From positions 329,001 through 393,000 of the forward strand of contig JAUTXW010001314.1 in NCBI GenBank assembly GCA_030620095.1: a DNA stretch of 64,000 nucleotides, written 5' to 3'. The position numbers were made by a program, and so were the translations under genes. This stretch comes from Kuschelorhynchus macadamiae. Lineage: Eukaryota > Arthropoda > Insecta > Coleoptera > Curculionidae. This document shows, piece after piece, positions 1 through 12,405 of this stretch; position 1 is the first letter of the stretch; every line of letters begins with the position of its first letter. A model generated the notes under the pieces. That model was not told where the DNA came from. It saw only the letters and a list, made by a program, of their open reading frames with translations, and searched no databases.

Positions 1-1614
1 AATTACTGCTTATGGCAAAATCTGAATATTTCTGAATATGACTATTTCCAATCTTACATTTGCAGACAATGAAGACCATAAAATGGGGGTAAGAACACAA
101 AACTAATGGAAATATTTGAAAAAAACCATAATACAGGCAACAAAAAGTAATTTTATAAATCAGCATTGGGAAAATTTAGTTATACAGAATAACTCTCTAT
201 AGAAGTCTAAAGTATATTACATAAGTGTTGCAAGTGAAATTTTCGAACAAAGTAGGTCATAGGAAAAATAGTAAACTATTTTTCTTACAACAACAAAGAG
301 TCTTCAGTAGGACTTTATTTACTTCTCAACACGAGTATTGAAAAAATGAATAACTGATTTGAAACAGATTAAAAGTAGGCTTTAGCTATTTTTTACTTAA
401 CATCTTTCGAATAGGTACTATAGGTTGAAAGTTTTTTTTAACATACGTGTGATATAAACCACTTTCTAGTGTAAACAGTGCTTTTTTGTCAGTTTCATAT
501 GAAGCTGCATGACAAAAAACTTTGTCTAACAAATTAACTTCAATTCCAATTTGTAGGAAAACAACGCAACAAAACCTGCCTCTGTAAAATTAGTTGAAAA
601 GTGAAACAACCATATTTTTTTTCATTTTCTAGTTTTTGTAAAACCTTTTTTCTTTCCTGTCACAGGAAAGATTTTCTGAAAATCTGATCTGAAATAATAT
701 TCTATTATTTATTATGACAAACCAGCATACCAAATATGTTTAACAAAATGAAATAATATCTATATTTTTATCGCAGTTTTATTCACAAACTAATTAACGG
801 ATACACAAATATATACATACATACATATGTACAACTTAAACTAAGGAAAAGAGACTAATATAATATTAAAAAGCTAATAAGATTTTATCGAAATAGAAGA
901 ATAGTAATTATATAAAATATACAATGTTACATAAATTTAGATTGATTCTATATTTGCTCTCAGAAACTGCAAAAATTGAGAATTTTGTTAATCTACTATG
1001 TATTAAATTTGGAAAATTGGAGTTTCAATGCCAAGGTTTCACCTAGCTCATACACAGCCCAACTTGTGAAAAGTGAATTGTTTAGACAATATTTTTAGTA
1101 ATTTTGAAATAAATGGGGTTTAAAATGGGATGTTCTGATCGTTAAGGCTCAGATTGCGAGAGTGGAATTTGTCTCATTGGGAATGCAGATGTATAAACGT
1201 ATATATAATCAAGTTAAACATCAAACCTTTTATGATTACCTTTCACAAGAAATCTCACAAAATGTGTATGAGGCTGATCTAGTTGAGTTGAAATATATAT
1301 TTTTTCATGAGACTTTTTATTACTTTTACGACCTGTGCTTTCCACTAAAATTAAATAATAACTGGAGCCACATAAATTTAATATAAATGGTTGGAATACT
1401 AAAGGGGTAGGGGCAGTAAAGCAAACAGTTATGTTATGCTATGAATTCTTTTGTTGGCAGTTGGAGTAAAACTTTCTCTTCTTTTTGCATGAAGCCACTT
1501 CTTTCGACTTTCTTCGTACTTTGGAAACCCAAAAAATGAACCTTAGGTCCTTTCGTATAGTTTCCATTGCAATTAGGTACACAACAAATAAAGGGCATTG
1601 TTAGGGACATAATA
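1..1614. other. No recognisable gene
   Basis: AT-rich sequence without a reading frame I can assign. The longest frame (1162-1386, 74 codons) has no recognisable motif and ends in ordinary AT-rich sequence. The left end of the hAT element that follows was not found here. Confidence 0.5.
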
Positions 1615-3264
1615 TATTAGTAATATTTTTACGGGACAATATAAGACTATACAAAATGAACTAATTAGTTGCATACATGACTATATTCAAGAATATATAA
1701 AAAAAGAAATCAATGACACCGATTGTTGCTTTTTTGGCGTAATTGCGGATGATAGTACTGATATAACAGAAAAATCACAGTGTTCGATAACAGTTAGGTA
1801 TGTGACCAACGGATCTTTAAAAGAAAGATCTTCTTAATAAAAAGAAATGCCGAACTTACTGAACATTGTGCTAAATTTAGTAATAAAATTCACAGTGTTC
1901 GATAACAGTTAGGTATAACGGATCTTTAAAAGATTTTTAGGATTTTTTGACGTTAGCGATAATAGAACAGCAGGGAGCCTTTTTCATTTAATACAAAACA
2001 GCTTAGAGCCTTATGACTTTAAAAATAAATTGGTCGCGCAGTGTTACGATGGGGCTAGTGTTATGGCAGGTGAAATAAATGGGCTTCAAACAAAAGTTAG
2101 ATCTATTGCTCCTTTAGCTATGTTTACTCACTGTTGCGCCCACAGATTAAATCTAGTTTTACAACAGGGAACAAAACTGATTACCCAAAGTCGTATATTT
2201 TTTGCCACTTTATTAGGAATACCAAATTATTTCCACCAATCACCAAAACGGTCTTTTGTGCTTAATCAGATAGTATGTAAAAGAATTCCGCGAGCTGTAG
2301 AAACGCGATGGTATACACGGTCTAAAATTTTAAACTTAGTGGCTAATGAATGGGACAATTTAATTATAGTATTTGAAACTATTATTAATGACTTAAGTTC
2401 TGGAACAGAATGTATAATGGTGCAAAAGGATTTCTAAAGCATTTTAATGATTTCGAATTTTGCCTTTTAACGCATATTTATAAACAAATTTTTAGTTGCA
2501 CTGATGTACTGTTTCAAATATTACAGTTAAAGCATTTAGATATAAATTACTGCATTTCGCAAATAAACCTTGCCAAGAAACGAATTATTGAATTTAGAAA
2601 CGAGGACCATTTCAAAGAACTTTTCAATATTGCTAAAAAAGCCACTATTCTGCCAACTAACACACGTCGAGGGCAATGTTCTAGCGACTTTGATATTTTT
2701 ACTAAATATAAAATATTATATTTCGAAATAATAGATTGTATAATTCTTCAATTAGGGACGCGGTTTGAAAATTTAAATAATTTAAATTTCTTTACTTTAG
2801 TCGATTGCACAAAATATTCGGAATATGTTAATTGCTTTCCAGACGACTTATTAAATAATTTATTAAAAAATTATCCAAACATTTTTGACAGAGATAGATT
2901 AAAGAATGAGCTTTCTGTATTGTATAGGGATGAACAATTTTCAAATTTAGATGTCGAAAAAAGTCTAGCTTTGTTATTTAAAGATTTTAAAGCAATTTTT
3001 GCGGAAGCATATAAGCTTTTTAATTTAGTTTTAACTATTCCCGCAACAAGTGTATCGGCCGAACGAAATTTTTCATGTCTTAAACGGATCAAAACCTACC
3101 TAAGAAACACATTCACACAAGAACGGCTTTCGGGTTTAGCAATGATGTCAATAGACCAGGAATTACTGTCAGAACTTAGTGAACACCAAAACTTTTACGA
3201 CCAAATTCTAGATCAATTTGCAACCTTAAAAGACAGACGTATAGATCTAATGTACAAAAAGTAG
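1615..3264 (+). pseudogene. hAT transposase, ZMYM-like type, broken
   Basis: Three conserved parts of a hAT transposase appear in order but in different frames. Near 1740-1765 is the first catalytic-aspartate region (GVIADDSTDITEKSQ). Near 2040-2070 is the second (CYDGASVMAG), followed by HCCAHRLNLVL. Near 3020-3110 is the C-terminal dimerisation block (LTIPATSVSAERNFSCLKR). The frame is lost between about 1830 and 1970, where a short stretch is duplicated, and again at about 2410-2437, where two frames overlap. The protein begins in mid-domain, so the N-terminal part is missing. In the intact family this enzyme cuts and pastes its own element. It is the left neighbour of the duplicated unit. 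I am sure of the family and that it cannot be translated as one protein. Confidence 0.85.
1775..1934. repeat. Short imperfect duplication inside the hAT relic
   Basis: Two copies (1775-1824 and 1890-1934) share the start TCACAGTGTTCGATAACAG and the tail GGATCTTTAAAAGA. The second copy lacks the few bases that extend the first. The duplication coincides with the loss of the transposase frame. Confidence 0.7.
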
Positions 3265-3539
3265 TTTTTTTATCTTATTTCATACAACTATTTATTTTAG
3301 GTTTTAATAAACTAAATTATGTTTTTATTATCGCAATCACCGCTATATTTTAGTGATAGGTGTACATATTTTACTTGTTTTATTTTTTTAGTTTTTAATG
3401 GTTTAGTAGGGCTATTGGCGATGACCTCCATTAAAAAAAAAAGGTCAACGCGTCTCAGAATAATACCTCATGGGTGACGTGGAAATTTATTCACATTTAA
3501 ACAAAATTAACCTCATGTAGCCTCACCCTTCAATATACT

Positions 3540-3554
3540 CACGAGCCGCCACTG
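3540..3554 (-). repeat. Right terminal end of the hAT element
   Basis: The minus strand reads CAGTGGCGGCTCGTG, a form typical of hAT element ends (CAG...). It lies 276 bp after the transposase stop and immediately before the start of the duplicated unit. I could not find the matching left end, so the target duplication cannot be checked. Confidence 0.6.
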
Positions 3555-4650
3555 GGTGAAACGGTACCGTGTTCGCACAAGGTTAGACGCCGAAGACATT
3601 ATCATTAAAGCCATAACTTAAAAAACACTACAGCTTAATCACTGGCATTAAGTTAATCGATACCGGGCGATCACCAGGTTAGGCGCCGAAGGCAGGTAAT
3701 TTTAAAATATTTACATCAGAAGTCAGGAAATGTAAGGCTATTTGGCAACAAGGATTCTTTTATTTCTAAAACTGCAATAAGGAGTTTTTGCATTAGAAAA
3801 TTTTTAAGGTTATAGGGAATTTGACTAGCTTTTCTTTTGCTTCATCCGCATTTTTTTTAATTTCTACTATAAGGAATAGGCTTTAATTTAGAGTTTGAAA
3901 AATTCGCAAAATCCGAAATACTTACTCTCGAATCAACAGAACTCAAAGTTTAAATTATTACCGTGTTATTTCCAAATTTAGTAGACATAATTTAAAAACT
4001 ATTTAAAATCTCATTTCGTAAATACTACGTAAAATATTAGCACAAAAAAATGAGTCGAACCAGACCTCAAACATCCATTTCGTGACATTCGAAAAATAAG
4101 CCTTTGTGTCCTTTGTGGTAGCATCAGGTATTTAAATAGGTAAGCAATTATATCCGCAAAATCGTAGTAATTTGAAAACCTTCCATATTTTGAAGACTGT
4201 TATGTCTGATATATGGTATATTATACAAAAAATATGCAGAATTTAACATTAAAAATGTAGTATATTATATTTACAAAAACAAAGTTACCAATTTGCAGTT
4301 TTGAGACACCCTGTATATATGATATATTATGTATATATTAAAATATAAGCATACAAAGAAGATATCGATAAAGACATTATTCAAAAATAAAACTTATTTC
4401 AAAATGTTTATTTTTTTCCGAAAACCTTTATTAAATCCAGATTTTCACCTTAACATATTAATACAAATCAAAATATAGGGCTAAAATAGATTTTTTTATG
4501 TTTATTTTTTACAAGTGACTGCATTGCAACTAAATTATATATCTAAGTAATATAATCCTACCTACACCGATTACTAAGGGAAAGTTTAGGATACTGCTTA
4601 AGTCAGATATTCAATTTAAAATTAGTTTGATATTATACCAAACTTAAGTA

Positions 4651-4844
4651 CTAACTATTGCTTAAGACACACACATCATTATCTTTACAATAACCTGGCT
4701 CGCAATAGCAACCAATTACTATATACAGAGGACAAAAAGTAGAATTACATGCATCAAAACAAGGATTACTTCCTCTGCATATTTCGTTATCTCCTGTACA
4801 TGTTAGGTTCGCACAAGTTTCAAGTTCTTGGCCGTTAATTAAAC
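4651..4844 (-). CDS. TIL-like ten-cysteine secreted peptide, gene 1, exon 2
   Basis: Terminal coding exon of 194 nt (2 nt, 63 codons, TAG). An acceptor (TTGTATTTTCAG) precedes it at 4845, and only the frame entered after two bases is open. The 63 residues contain ten cysteines at residues 10, 15, 22, 28, 32, 37, 45, 47, 52 and 58. The stretches CRGSNPCFDAC and GCYCEPGYC resemble the conserved core of trypsin-inhibitor-like (TIL) domains, although the cysteine order is not quite the textbook TIL set. I infer a secreted protease inhibitor or other defence-type peptide. It joins exon 1 at 10413..10368, whose last base G and this exon's GT make a glycine codon, giving 79 residues. An AATAAA lies at 4506..4501, about 145 bp past the stop. 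Confidence 0.75.
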
Positions 4845-5298
4845 CTGAAAATACAAATTATTTAAAAATTATATAACTAAAATGTTGTAAGTGCAAGAAA
4901 GTAGACTTTTTGGTTGTAGGTCCATAGATCACTTAACTCATACATAAAAGTTGATATAGACTTAAATAAATCTTAATATAAATATACATTCAAAAATGTT
5001 TTACATTATTAAACTTCATATCCAATTTAAACCAGTCGAGTCGACTAAAAAGCAAATCATGTTAGGTATATCTAGAACTACAATATATCTTTCATGTCAA
5101 AGTTCTTTACATTATGGGGATCAGGATCGCTAGATATGGGAAATCATTCTATTATTTCGGTAATACTTTCACGCGCGATCGCTACTACACGTCTAATATG
5201 TAATAAATCCATTTTAACCCAATATATTATTTACCATCCATAATTGACTATTGGCAAAAGAGGGGCTAGATAACGAGATATGGAAACATTTTATAAGG

Positions 5299-5300
5299 AA

Positions 5301-5373
<73 letters not shown>

Positions 5374-5427
5374 TTTCATTCCGGGTGTACATCCGTTCAC
5401 TACTGTCGTTCTGAAAAGAAATATATA

Positions 5428-5484
<57 letters not shown>
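5299..5484. repeat. Poly-A run and two (TA)n tracts
   Basis: A run of about 20 A (5299-5318) leads into (TA)n to 5369. About 60 bp of other sequence follows, then a second (TA)n at 5432-5484. In copy B the same interval, between the anchors TTTTATAAGGAAAAA and ATTAAAGTTAAAGATAAC, instead holds a fragment of a small inverted-repeat element. Confidence 0.9.
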
Positions 5485-5487
<3 letters not shown>

Positions 5488-5612
5488 AATATTAAAGTTA
5501 AAGATAACTTAGTTATTCATATATTTCGCTTTTATATAAAGAAGGCTATGTATTTTTACAATAAAATTTGTTTTACGTTTTATGTCACAATATTACTTTA
5601 CAGACTTTTTCA

Positions 5613-5841
5613 AAATAGATGTATAATAACAAATGGTCCCATTCGTTGGCCACTAAAATCTCCTGACATATTACCATTAGACTTTTACTTTTGGTGTTTT
5701 GTCAAAGAAGAGGTATATAAAAAGAGATATTTGACATTAGACGAACTTCAACTTAATATTAGGTGCATTGTCATTTCTATCGATGACAGAAAACTTTTAA
5801 AGGCAACAAAAGCTGTATTAAAAAGTGCTGAAAATATATAA
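5613..5841 (+). pseudogene. Mariner-type transposase, C-terminal fragment
   Basis: The translation contains GPIRWPLKSPDILPLDFYFW, the region of the third catalytic aspartate in mariner-family transposases (usual form W-P-x-x-S-P-D-L-x-P-L-D-F). It is followed by a typical tail ending near LKSAENI. Everything upstream of this C-terminal part is missing. It lies in the large intron of TIL-like gene 1, on the opposite strand, and a sister fragment sits at 25681-25920. Confidence 0.8.
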
Positions 5842-6040
5842 ATTTAAATTGTTCTTATAAAATATATAAATTTAAATTGTTCTTATTTCTAAAAATAAAA
5901 TTTGATTTTAAAAATACATAGCCTTCTTTATCTAATAGCGAAATATAAGAATGACTAGGTTATCTCTAACTTGAGGCTAGTAATGCATATACACTTTTTT
6001 GTTCAGTAGAAGGTTTGCAATCAAAACCGCAAAAAATATG

Positions 6041-6229
6041 CAGGGTATCCAATTTAACACAATACCATTTTTTAAATTGATTCAGAAACGCGATGTTCGA
6101 TTGTTTGTTTGTCTCTTTCTGCTATTTTAATCACAATAAAAAATGCTATTAGTTTGCTAATTTAACCGACTTTGTAGATCCCGTAATAAACCAGATAACA
6201 ATAGTGCGCACTTAATTTGGTACACCCTG
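6041..6229 (+). mobile_element. Small non-autonomous mariner-like element (MITE)
   Basis: About 190 bp bounded by CAGGGTATCC on the left and its inverse-type end TACACCCTGT on the right, each next to TA- or AT-rich sequence. No coding capacity. The same element occurs at 26104-26288, and an inverted partial copy lies at 25436-25556. Confidence 0.6.
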
Positions 6230-8307
6230 TATATATATAATTTCTTTTTAATATTTACCAATATCTTTCTAAAAATAAGTTTATTAAATTGCAAGTTTAT
6301 ATTCTTGGTTATTATGTATCAAACTTTTTTTTCCTGCTAATGCTAGAGAAATAAAATCGACTTATTAGTTTACGTGACAGACCGTGTACCTACACTGGTC
6401 GCTTTTAAAAGGCCCTTTGTTAGTTATATAAAAATATTTTGATTACACCTGGTTTCTAGACAAAGTATGATGACCTTATATTGTAAAACGCAGACGGTGA
6501 AAATTTTGCTCCCATATTTCTTTAACTGTAATTAAAAAAATATTTAACTTTTGTCCAAATCTATGAAATAATTTAATTCCGTAAAACACAAACTTTATTA
6601 GTAAATGAACCATCATAAAAATAACCCACTTTGGACAAAAACATGTGGCATAGATATAAACTAATAGTTTTTTGTAGAAATATGTGAATGGTGGTACTCA
6701 CGCAAAATGGCGACATATTAAACTAAACAATCGGTAAATTTACTTTATCCGGAACTGCCCTCGTTATGAATCTTTTATTTTATTAGGAATAATAAAGCAT
6801 AACTTAATTTAGTTCATTTTCTACCATACTCGATTTTTGAGCATAGTTTAAAATAAATGCAATAAATAGTTTTTACATTGACACTCACAGCCGTTTTGTT
6901 ACGTTATGTTGAATTTAAACTAGTTTATCCTTATATAACATTTATATCATTTTATCACATTTAAATTTTAAAAAACAATTTTTTAAAAGTTTTATTTGGC
7001 CGCTCTTTTGTAACGTCATGTCGAATTCGTACCACAACTTTACAAGTTTATCTCTATATCACGTTTACTGCTTGCACAAAATTTGAAATTAATCTAATAA
7101 ATAGTATTTTCAGGTTGATGTTTAAATATTTTTGCCACTTTGTCTTACTGTATTATATTCATACCAAAATGTCACCAGTTCATTCCTATGTAACTTTGAT
7201 TTTTGTGCATAATTCGTTTTTAATAATATTTTTATAACATTTCACATGGCCGCCATTTTGTTTTGCCATATTGGATTTTTACTAAAAGGTTAATTTATGA
7301 CCAAAATTTGACGTCAATCGGGTAAGTAGTTTCTTAGCTTTTTATTGAGCTCATCAGGCCGCAACATACTAGCAAGCTCTGCGTGGAGCAATTGGAAAAA
7401 ATGGAATCAATAGAAACAACTACTCCGTTGGCTAATACCACGACCAAAGCTATAATGAAATGGTCTATGCGGAACATGTTCCAGACAGGAATCACAGTGT
7501 CTTTAGGTTAACGTTGGTGAAACGTGATATAACAGCATTTTGACGGGTAGGAGTACCATTAGCGGCCATCACTCTAGTTTCGGTCACCTAACATGTATTT
7601 AATTTATTCAATAAGGATAATATTTCACGGCGAAATTTAAATTTGTCGCCTGAAATCAAAATGTTTCTGCCCCTGCTTATAAAAAGTATCGGTAGATAGC
7701 GCCAGTGAAGTTTTAATGACTGGTACGTGAAATCAGCTGCGTGTTGTTTCGTAATATTTCTTAAAGTTTTCGCTAAGAAAGAAAGGTAAGTACATATACA
7801 AATAACTTGGGTCACTACAATAGAGTAGCAAAAAGTAGTTACAGGTTATAAATTCTCTAAGATTTATATTTTTGTTTTGTTAACTGCTTGTATAAAACTA
7901 GTTATATTTTACTTAATTGGGGTGGGCGGATCCGGAGCATAGAAATATAGAAAATATCCTGTTACGGCCATCCTAGTGGCCTCAATATAGGAGTATGGTT
8001 TTCTAGTTGCGGCCATAGTGGCTGAAACAAGTACCTACCGATGTGTAATTAGGCCACAATTTTTTTAATTGGGTTAAAGTAGGATGTACATATAGGGGAG
8101 TAAGAGAAGATGTTAGGAATATAACAGTTAATTTTTTTCCACGCACCATTAACAAAGCACGAATCGGAGCAAACTAAAACCTAGGAAGAAATAAAAATAT
8201 TTTGGTTAGTTAATTGTTAGGAACGTAAAGCACATGACTGAAATCTTTAAACGAGCTTTACCTAAAATCTATTTTTTTTTTAATTTAAAATAAAAAACTT
8301 TTTCTTT
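6230..8307. other. Intronic sequence, no gene seen
   Basis: AT-rich sequence within the intron of TIL-like gene 1. Several variants of a phrase related to GCCGCCATTTTG and ACTAAAA recur (around 6700, 6890, 7000 and 7250), which suggests old transposon debris. A 75-codon minus-strand frame at 7588-7815 has no recognisable feature. Confidence 0.4.
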
Positions 8308-9175
8308 CAGTGCCTAATGGCAAAAACAAAGGAAATGTTAAGAAAAACCGCTTCAACCCAACATTATTTAATTACACCGCCAAGCAACTCAAAAGAACTC
8401 AGTAGAAGCCATTAAAAATGGGATGCCAGTTCTGACAGCCTCCAAAACCTTCGGTCCAAATTGTGTTTTGGGAGATGATGTTGAAAAGTTGTTGTGTGAT
8501 TATGCAAAAGGTTTTCCGGTAACCAAAGATGGTCCTTGTTCCTCGATACAAAAGACCGCCAATGAAACCAAACAAAAGACTCCTTTTACCAACAATCGTC
8601 CTGGGCGGAAAAGGTTCGAATCGCTTATGAATCGTCATCCAGACCTCTCGCTTAAGAAATCGGAATATATTCCGAAATGCTGAGAAAATTAGAAAATGCT
8701 TCCAGAGATTTCCTTGGTGCTTGAGGATCTCCAAACGTGTATGGAATGTGGATGAAACAGCTTTCTACCTTAACCCGAGTAAAGGCTGCGTTATAGCTGA
8801 TAAGGGTAAACACGTGTATGCTACGTCTATGAAGACAGACAAAGAAAATGTCACTACTTTTATTGCTGTTAATGCAGTAGGTGATTATGCTCCCCTTCGG
8901 TAACTATATATAAACTATACAGAAATTTGAGAGAATTCTAGCAGCATACTTCAAGTCGGCACCATTTCATTGGGGAATTATTAAATCCAAGAATAGGTAG
9001 ATGACTACATAGACATTTTACGATTACTAACGTTTTTCACCCTTTTTTAATTGAACAAAAGTACACTCTGTCAATAATTTTTTTTAGATGGACATTCGTC
9101 ACATTTAAGCCTCCGATTAAGCAAATTTTGCAGAAAACGGCATAATTGTAGTGTGTTTATATTTCAATAACACAC
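8308..9175 (+). pseudogene. Pogo/Tigger-type transposase relic (copy A)
   Basis: Fragments appear in several frames. EAIKNGMPVLTASKTFG is the N-terminal helix-turn-helix region. GFPVTKDG...TPFTNNRPGRKRF is the CENP-B-like DNA-binding region (8510-8620). VWNVDETAFYLNPSKG carries the first catalytic aspartate (8739-8790). DGHSSHLSL is the second (about 9088). The third, normally LQPLD, is only partly readable near 9185. Frame breaks separate all blocks. The relic lies in the intron of TIL-like gene 1 on the opposite strand and is homologous to the relic at 27155-28075. Confidence 0.8.
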
Positions 9176-10360
9176 CCATATTTTACAGCCACTAGAGGTA
9201 GCAGTCTTCTAGTGGATTTAAAAATACAGAAAATTAATAATTAAAGCAACATCCTTGTAAAACCTGAACCAAAATTTAATTAAGTAGCCAAAAAAAGAAC
9301 CAACTCGTTAGATGTTTCGATGTGCGAGAGTTGGATTGAAATAGAAAAAGAAAAAGAGATTTTTAAACTTAATGCATTTAAGAAGTAAGAAAACAATAGG
9401 AAAAAAAGAAGAGCTGGAAATAAGGAAAAACGTATAGAACAACGGAAGAACAAAAAGAAAAATACCATACAGAATCCAAAGAAATAAAAAAAATGACGAA
9501 CAAGACAAGGTCTAAACACAAACCACAGCTCACCATCGCCAGTTATACTCAATACTCAAGAAAGACCAATTAACGAAAAACCAAAAGAACAAGAAACAGA
9601 TAGATAGTTCAACGACCTTTGAGGATCAAAAAAAAAATTGCAAGAAAATACACATGTTATTTTTAATTATGAAGACAAGTTTTGCCCTGCTGTAATTACA
9701 AAAACTAATGACGATTAATATTTTATAAGTACAATGACACAAACACTGAACCGTGGAAAATGGCCAGAAAAAATAGATGAAATAGGTTATAAAAATGACG
9801 AAATTGTGCTGTGCTGTGAAATAATGCTTAGAATTTTAGGGGTGTATTTTCAGTTCTTGAAATGCTCGAGTTTATTGAATAAAATGGTTTTTATATATGC
9901 TTGAAAGTTTTATATGTACCTACCTTTACTGTTTTAGTTTATTCCTGTTCTAAATAACATAATTTAATTTGTTATAATAATTTTTTTAATATTTTTGTGT
10001 AAACTTATTTTTTCTCCCCTTAGAACTATTTATGGCCGGAAGTGGCAAAAATTGATTTTTTAAAGTAAATTTAAGTAATGTTTTTTATAATTGTTTGGGT
10101 AACAACATTCTAAATTACCTTTGGCACAAATGGAACAAGAATCATTAACAATATAGAACTTAAGAATTTGAAACTTAAAAAATATGTATACAAATATACA
10201 CTATGTTCATCTTAATAAAATAATTTATGATCTACTCTTTAAAAAAATACTATGACGAGCTATATAATATGTTAATTAATTTTAGTTGGATTTTGACTTT
10301 GAATTTTTTTTATTTAAATATGACTTAGTTATGAATAATAAACGAAATAAATTAAAACAC
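9176..10360. other. Pogo 3' debris, then no gene
   Basis: The first part (to about 9600) is purine-rich, and its plus strand would code a lysine/arginine-rich tail as in insect Tigger-type transposases, but it is broken. The remainder shows no gene; it matches copy B around 28100-29260. Confidence 0.4.
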
Positions 10361-10367
10361 ACTTCAC

Positions 10368-10413
10368 CTGCAATCTCCAATAAAAGAACAATAGTAATAA
10401 ATGTGTACCTCAT
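10368..10413 (-). CDS. TIL-like peptide gene 1, exon 1 (signal peptide)
   Basis: ATG at 10413 opens MRYTFITIVLLLEIA plus one extra base G, followed by the donor GTGAAG. The 15 residues form a short positive start and a hydrophobic core, as in a signal peptide. The split codon (G|GT) matches the phase of the exon at 4844..4651, so the join is open and gives a 79-residue secreted precursor. This ATG was chosen because the identical 15-residue segment is kept in copy B and nearly so at 61304..61259, and because a TATA box and initiator lie at a fixed distance upstream. The intron is about 5.5 kb and full of transposon remnants. No transcript evidence is available to me. Confidence 0.72.
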
Positions 10414-10451
10414 TTCGAATTCAAATGTTACAGTTCTGCTTGAGAATATAG

Positions 10452-10485
10452 TGATTATCTTAATAAATATACACAAGTTTTTATA
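10452..10485 (-). promoter_or_regulatory. Core promoter of TIL-like gene 1 (TATA box and initiator)
   Basis: On the minus strand TATAAAA occupies 10485..10479, and the first T lies 33 nt before the A of TCACT (10452), the inferred start site. The inferred leader is 39 nt to the ATG. The arrangement and spacing recur at 29353-29386, 54639-54671, 57184-57217 and 61338-61369. Confidence 0.6.
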
Positions 10486-10825
10486 ACCAGTATTGTGTTA
10501 TTTGCTCATTTTGTATTGTGTTATTTTGATAGCATTTCTGACAATCAGCGTGCAGATCTTTTGTGGTGAAATTATAATATTTAATTTAATTGTTTTAATG
10601 TCTATTTATAAAAAAAATATCTTGGGGGTCATGGTAAATATTTGATTTATAAAGTCCTGTTTTTAAACGACTATACAAATTTAATAAACGTTGAAGAGAT
10701 TACAATCAGATACAAATTTCATTTCCTTTTTATTTGCAGTATTATTCTTGCTTTACTGATTTATTTCTATGTATTTTTTTATAGTGATGTCCTTGAGTAC
10801 TTAATAATAACAAATAAATAAACAG

Positions 10826-11740
<915 letters not shown>

Positions 11741-12405
11741 CAGTGACTTTATAAGGACAGTAGCGACAATAGAAGCCCACCCGCTCTATTAATGCAAAAT
11801 TTCTAAAGGTTTAAATGCGCATACATATTATCGTTAGTTTTTCGCAAAATATGACTAAATTAATCTACTTTAACACATTAATATAAGAAAATTGTATCAG
11901 CTAAAAGATTAATTAATGAAATTATTATTCATTTCAGTCTACAAAGAGTAATATGCCACAGAAAAAAATCGAAATTGACTTTAATTCAGATTGGGGTACT
12001 GAATAAAGTGTCTTTTACAGCAAAATAAAACCAAAACATAATAATGTGCAATATTTAATAAGCTTTCTTGGAGTAAAAGTATACTTAAGATATTTTCGGT
12101 CATAGTAATTTACAAAATCATCACAAATACTTTATAATTACAGGCAAAAAGCAGGTGAACCAGGCTTAAACACATTTCTCCATATGGACAATGGCTTGGA
12201 ACTTATTCTTTGAATTAATATTAATTTTAATAATCACAAAAACTATAATCATATATATATCAACAATAAAATAATACACTAAAATAGCAAACCTCATAAG
12301 AAACCTCCGTAGACAAAAGTAAACAAAACGATTTTAGCAGCAATATGGCCGAACTAATCAAAAAATTGATTACTCTATTGTCGCCACCGTCCTTATAAAG
12401 TGCTG
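11741..12405. mobile_element. Non-autonomous Tc1/mariner-like element, about 665 bp
   Basis: Left end CAGTGACTTTATAAGGACAG and right end (inverted) CAGCACTTTATAAGGACGG are terminal inverted repeats of about 35 bp, flanked on both sides by TA. No transposase frame lies inside. In copy B most of this element is missing and (TA)n tracts lie in its place. Confidence 0.7.

Noticed and set aside
7588..7815. 75-codon minus-strand frame as a TIL-like first exon
   Set aside because: It has no donor in the right phase and does not match the exon 1 sequence shared by the copies.
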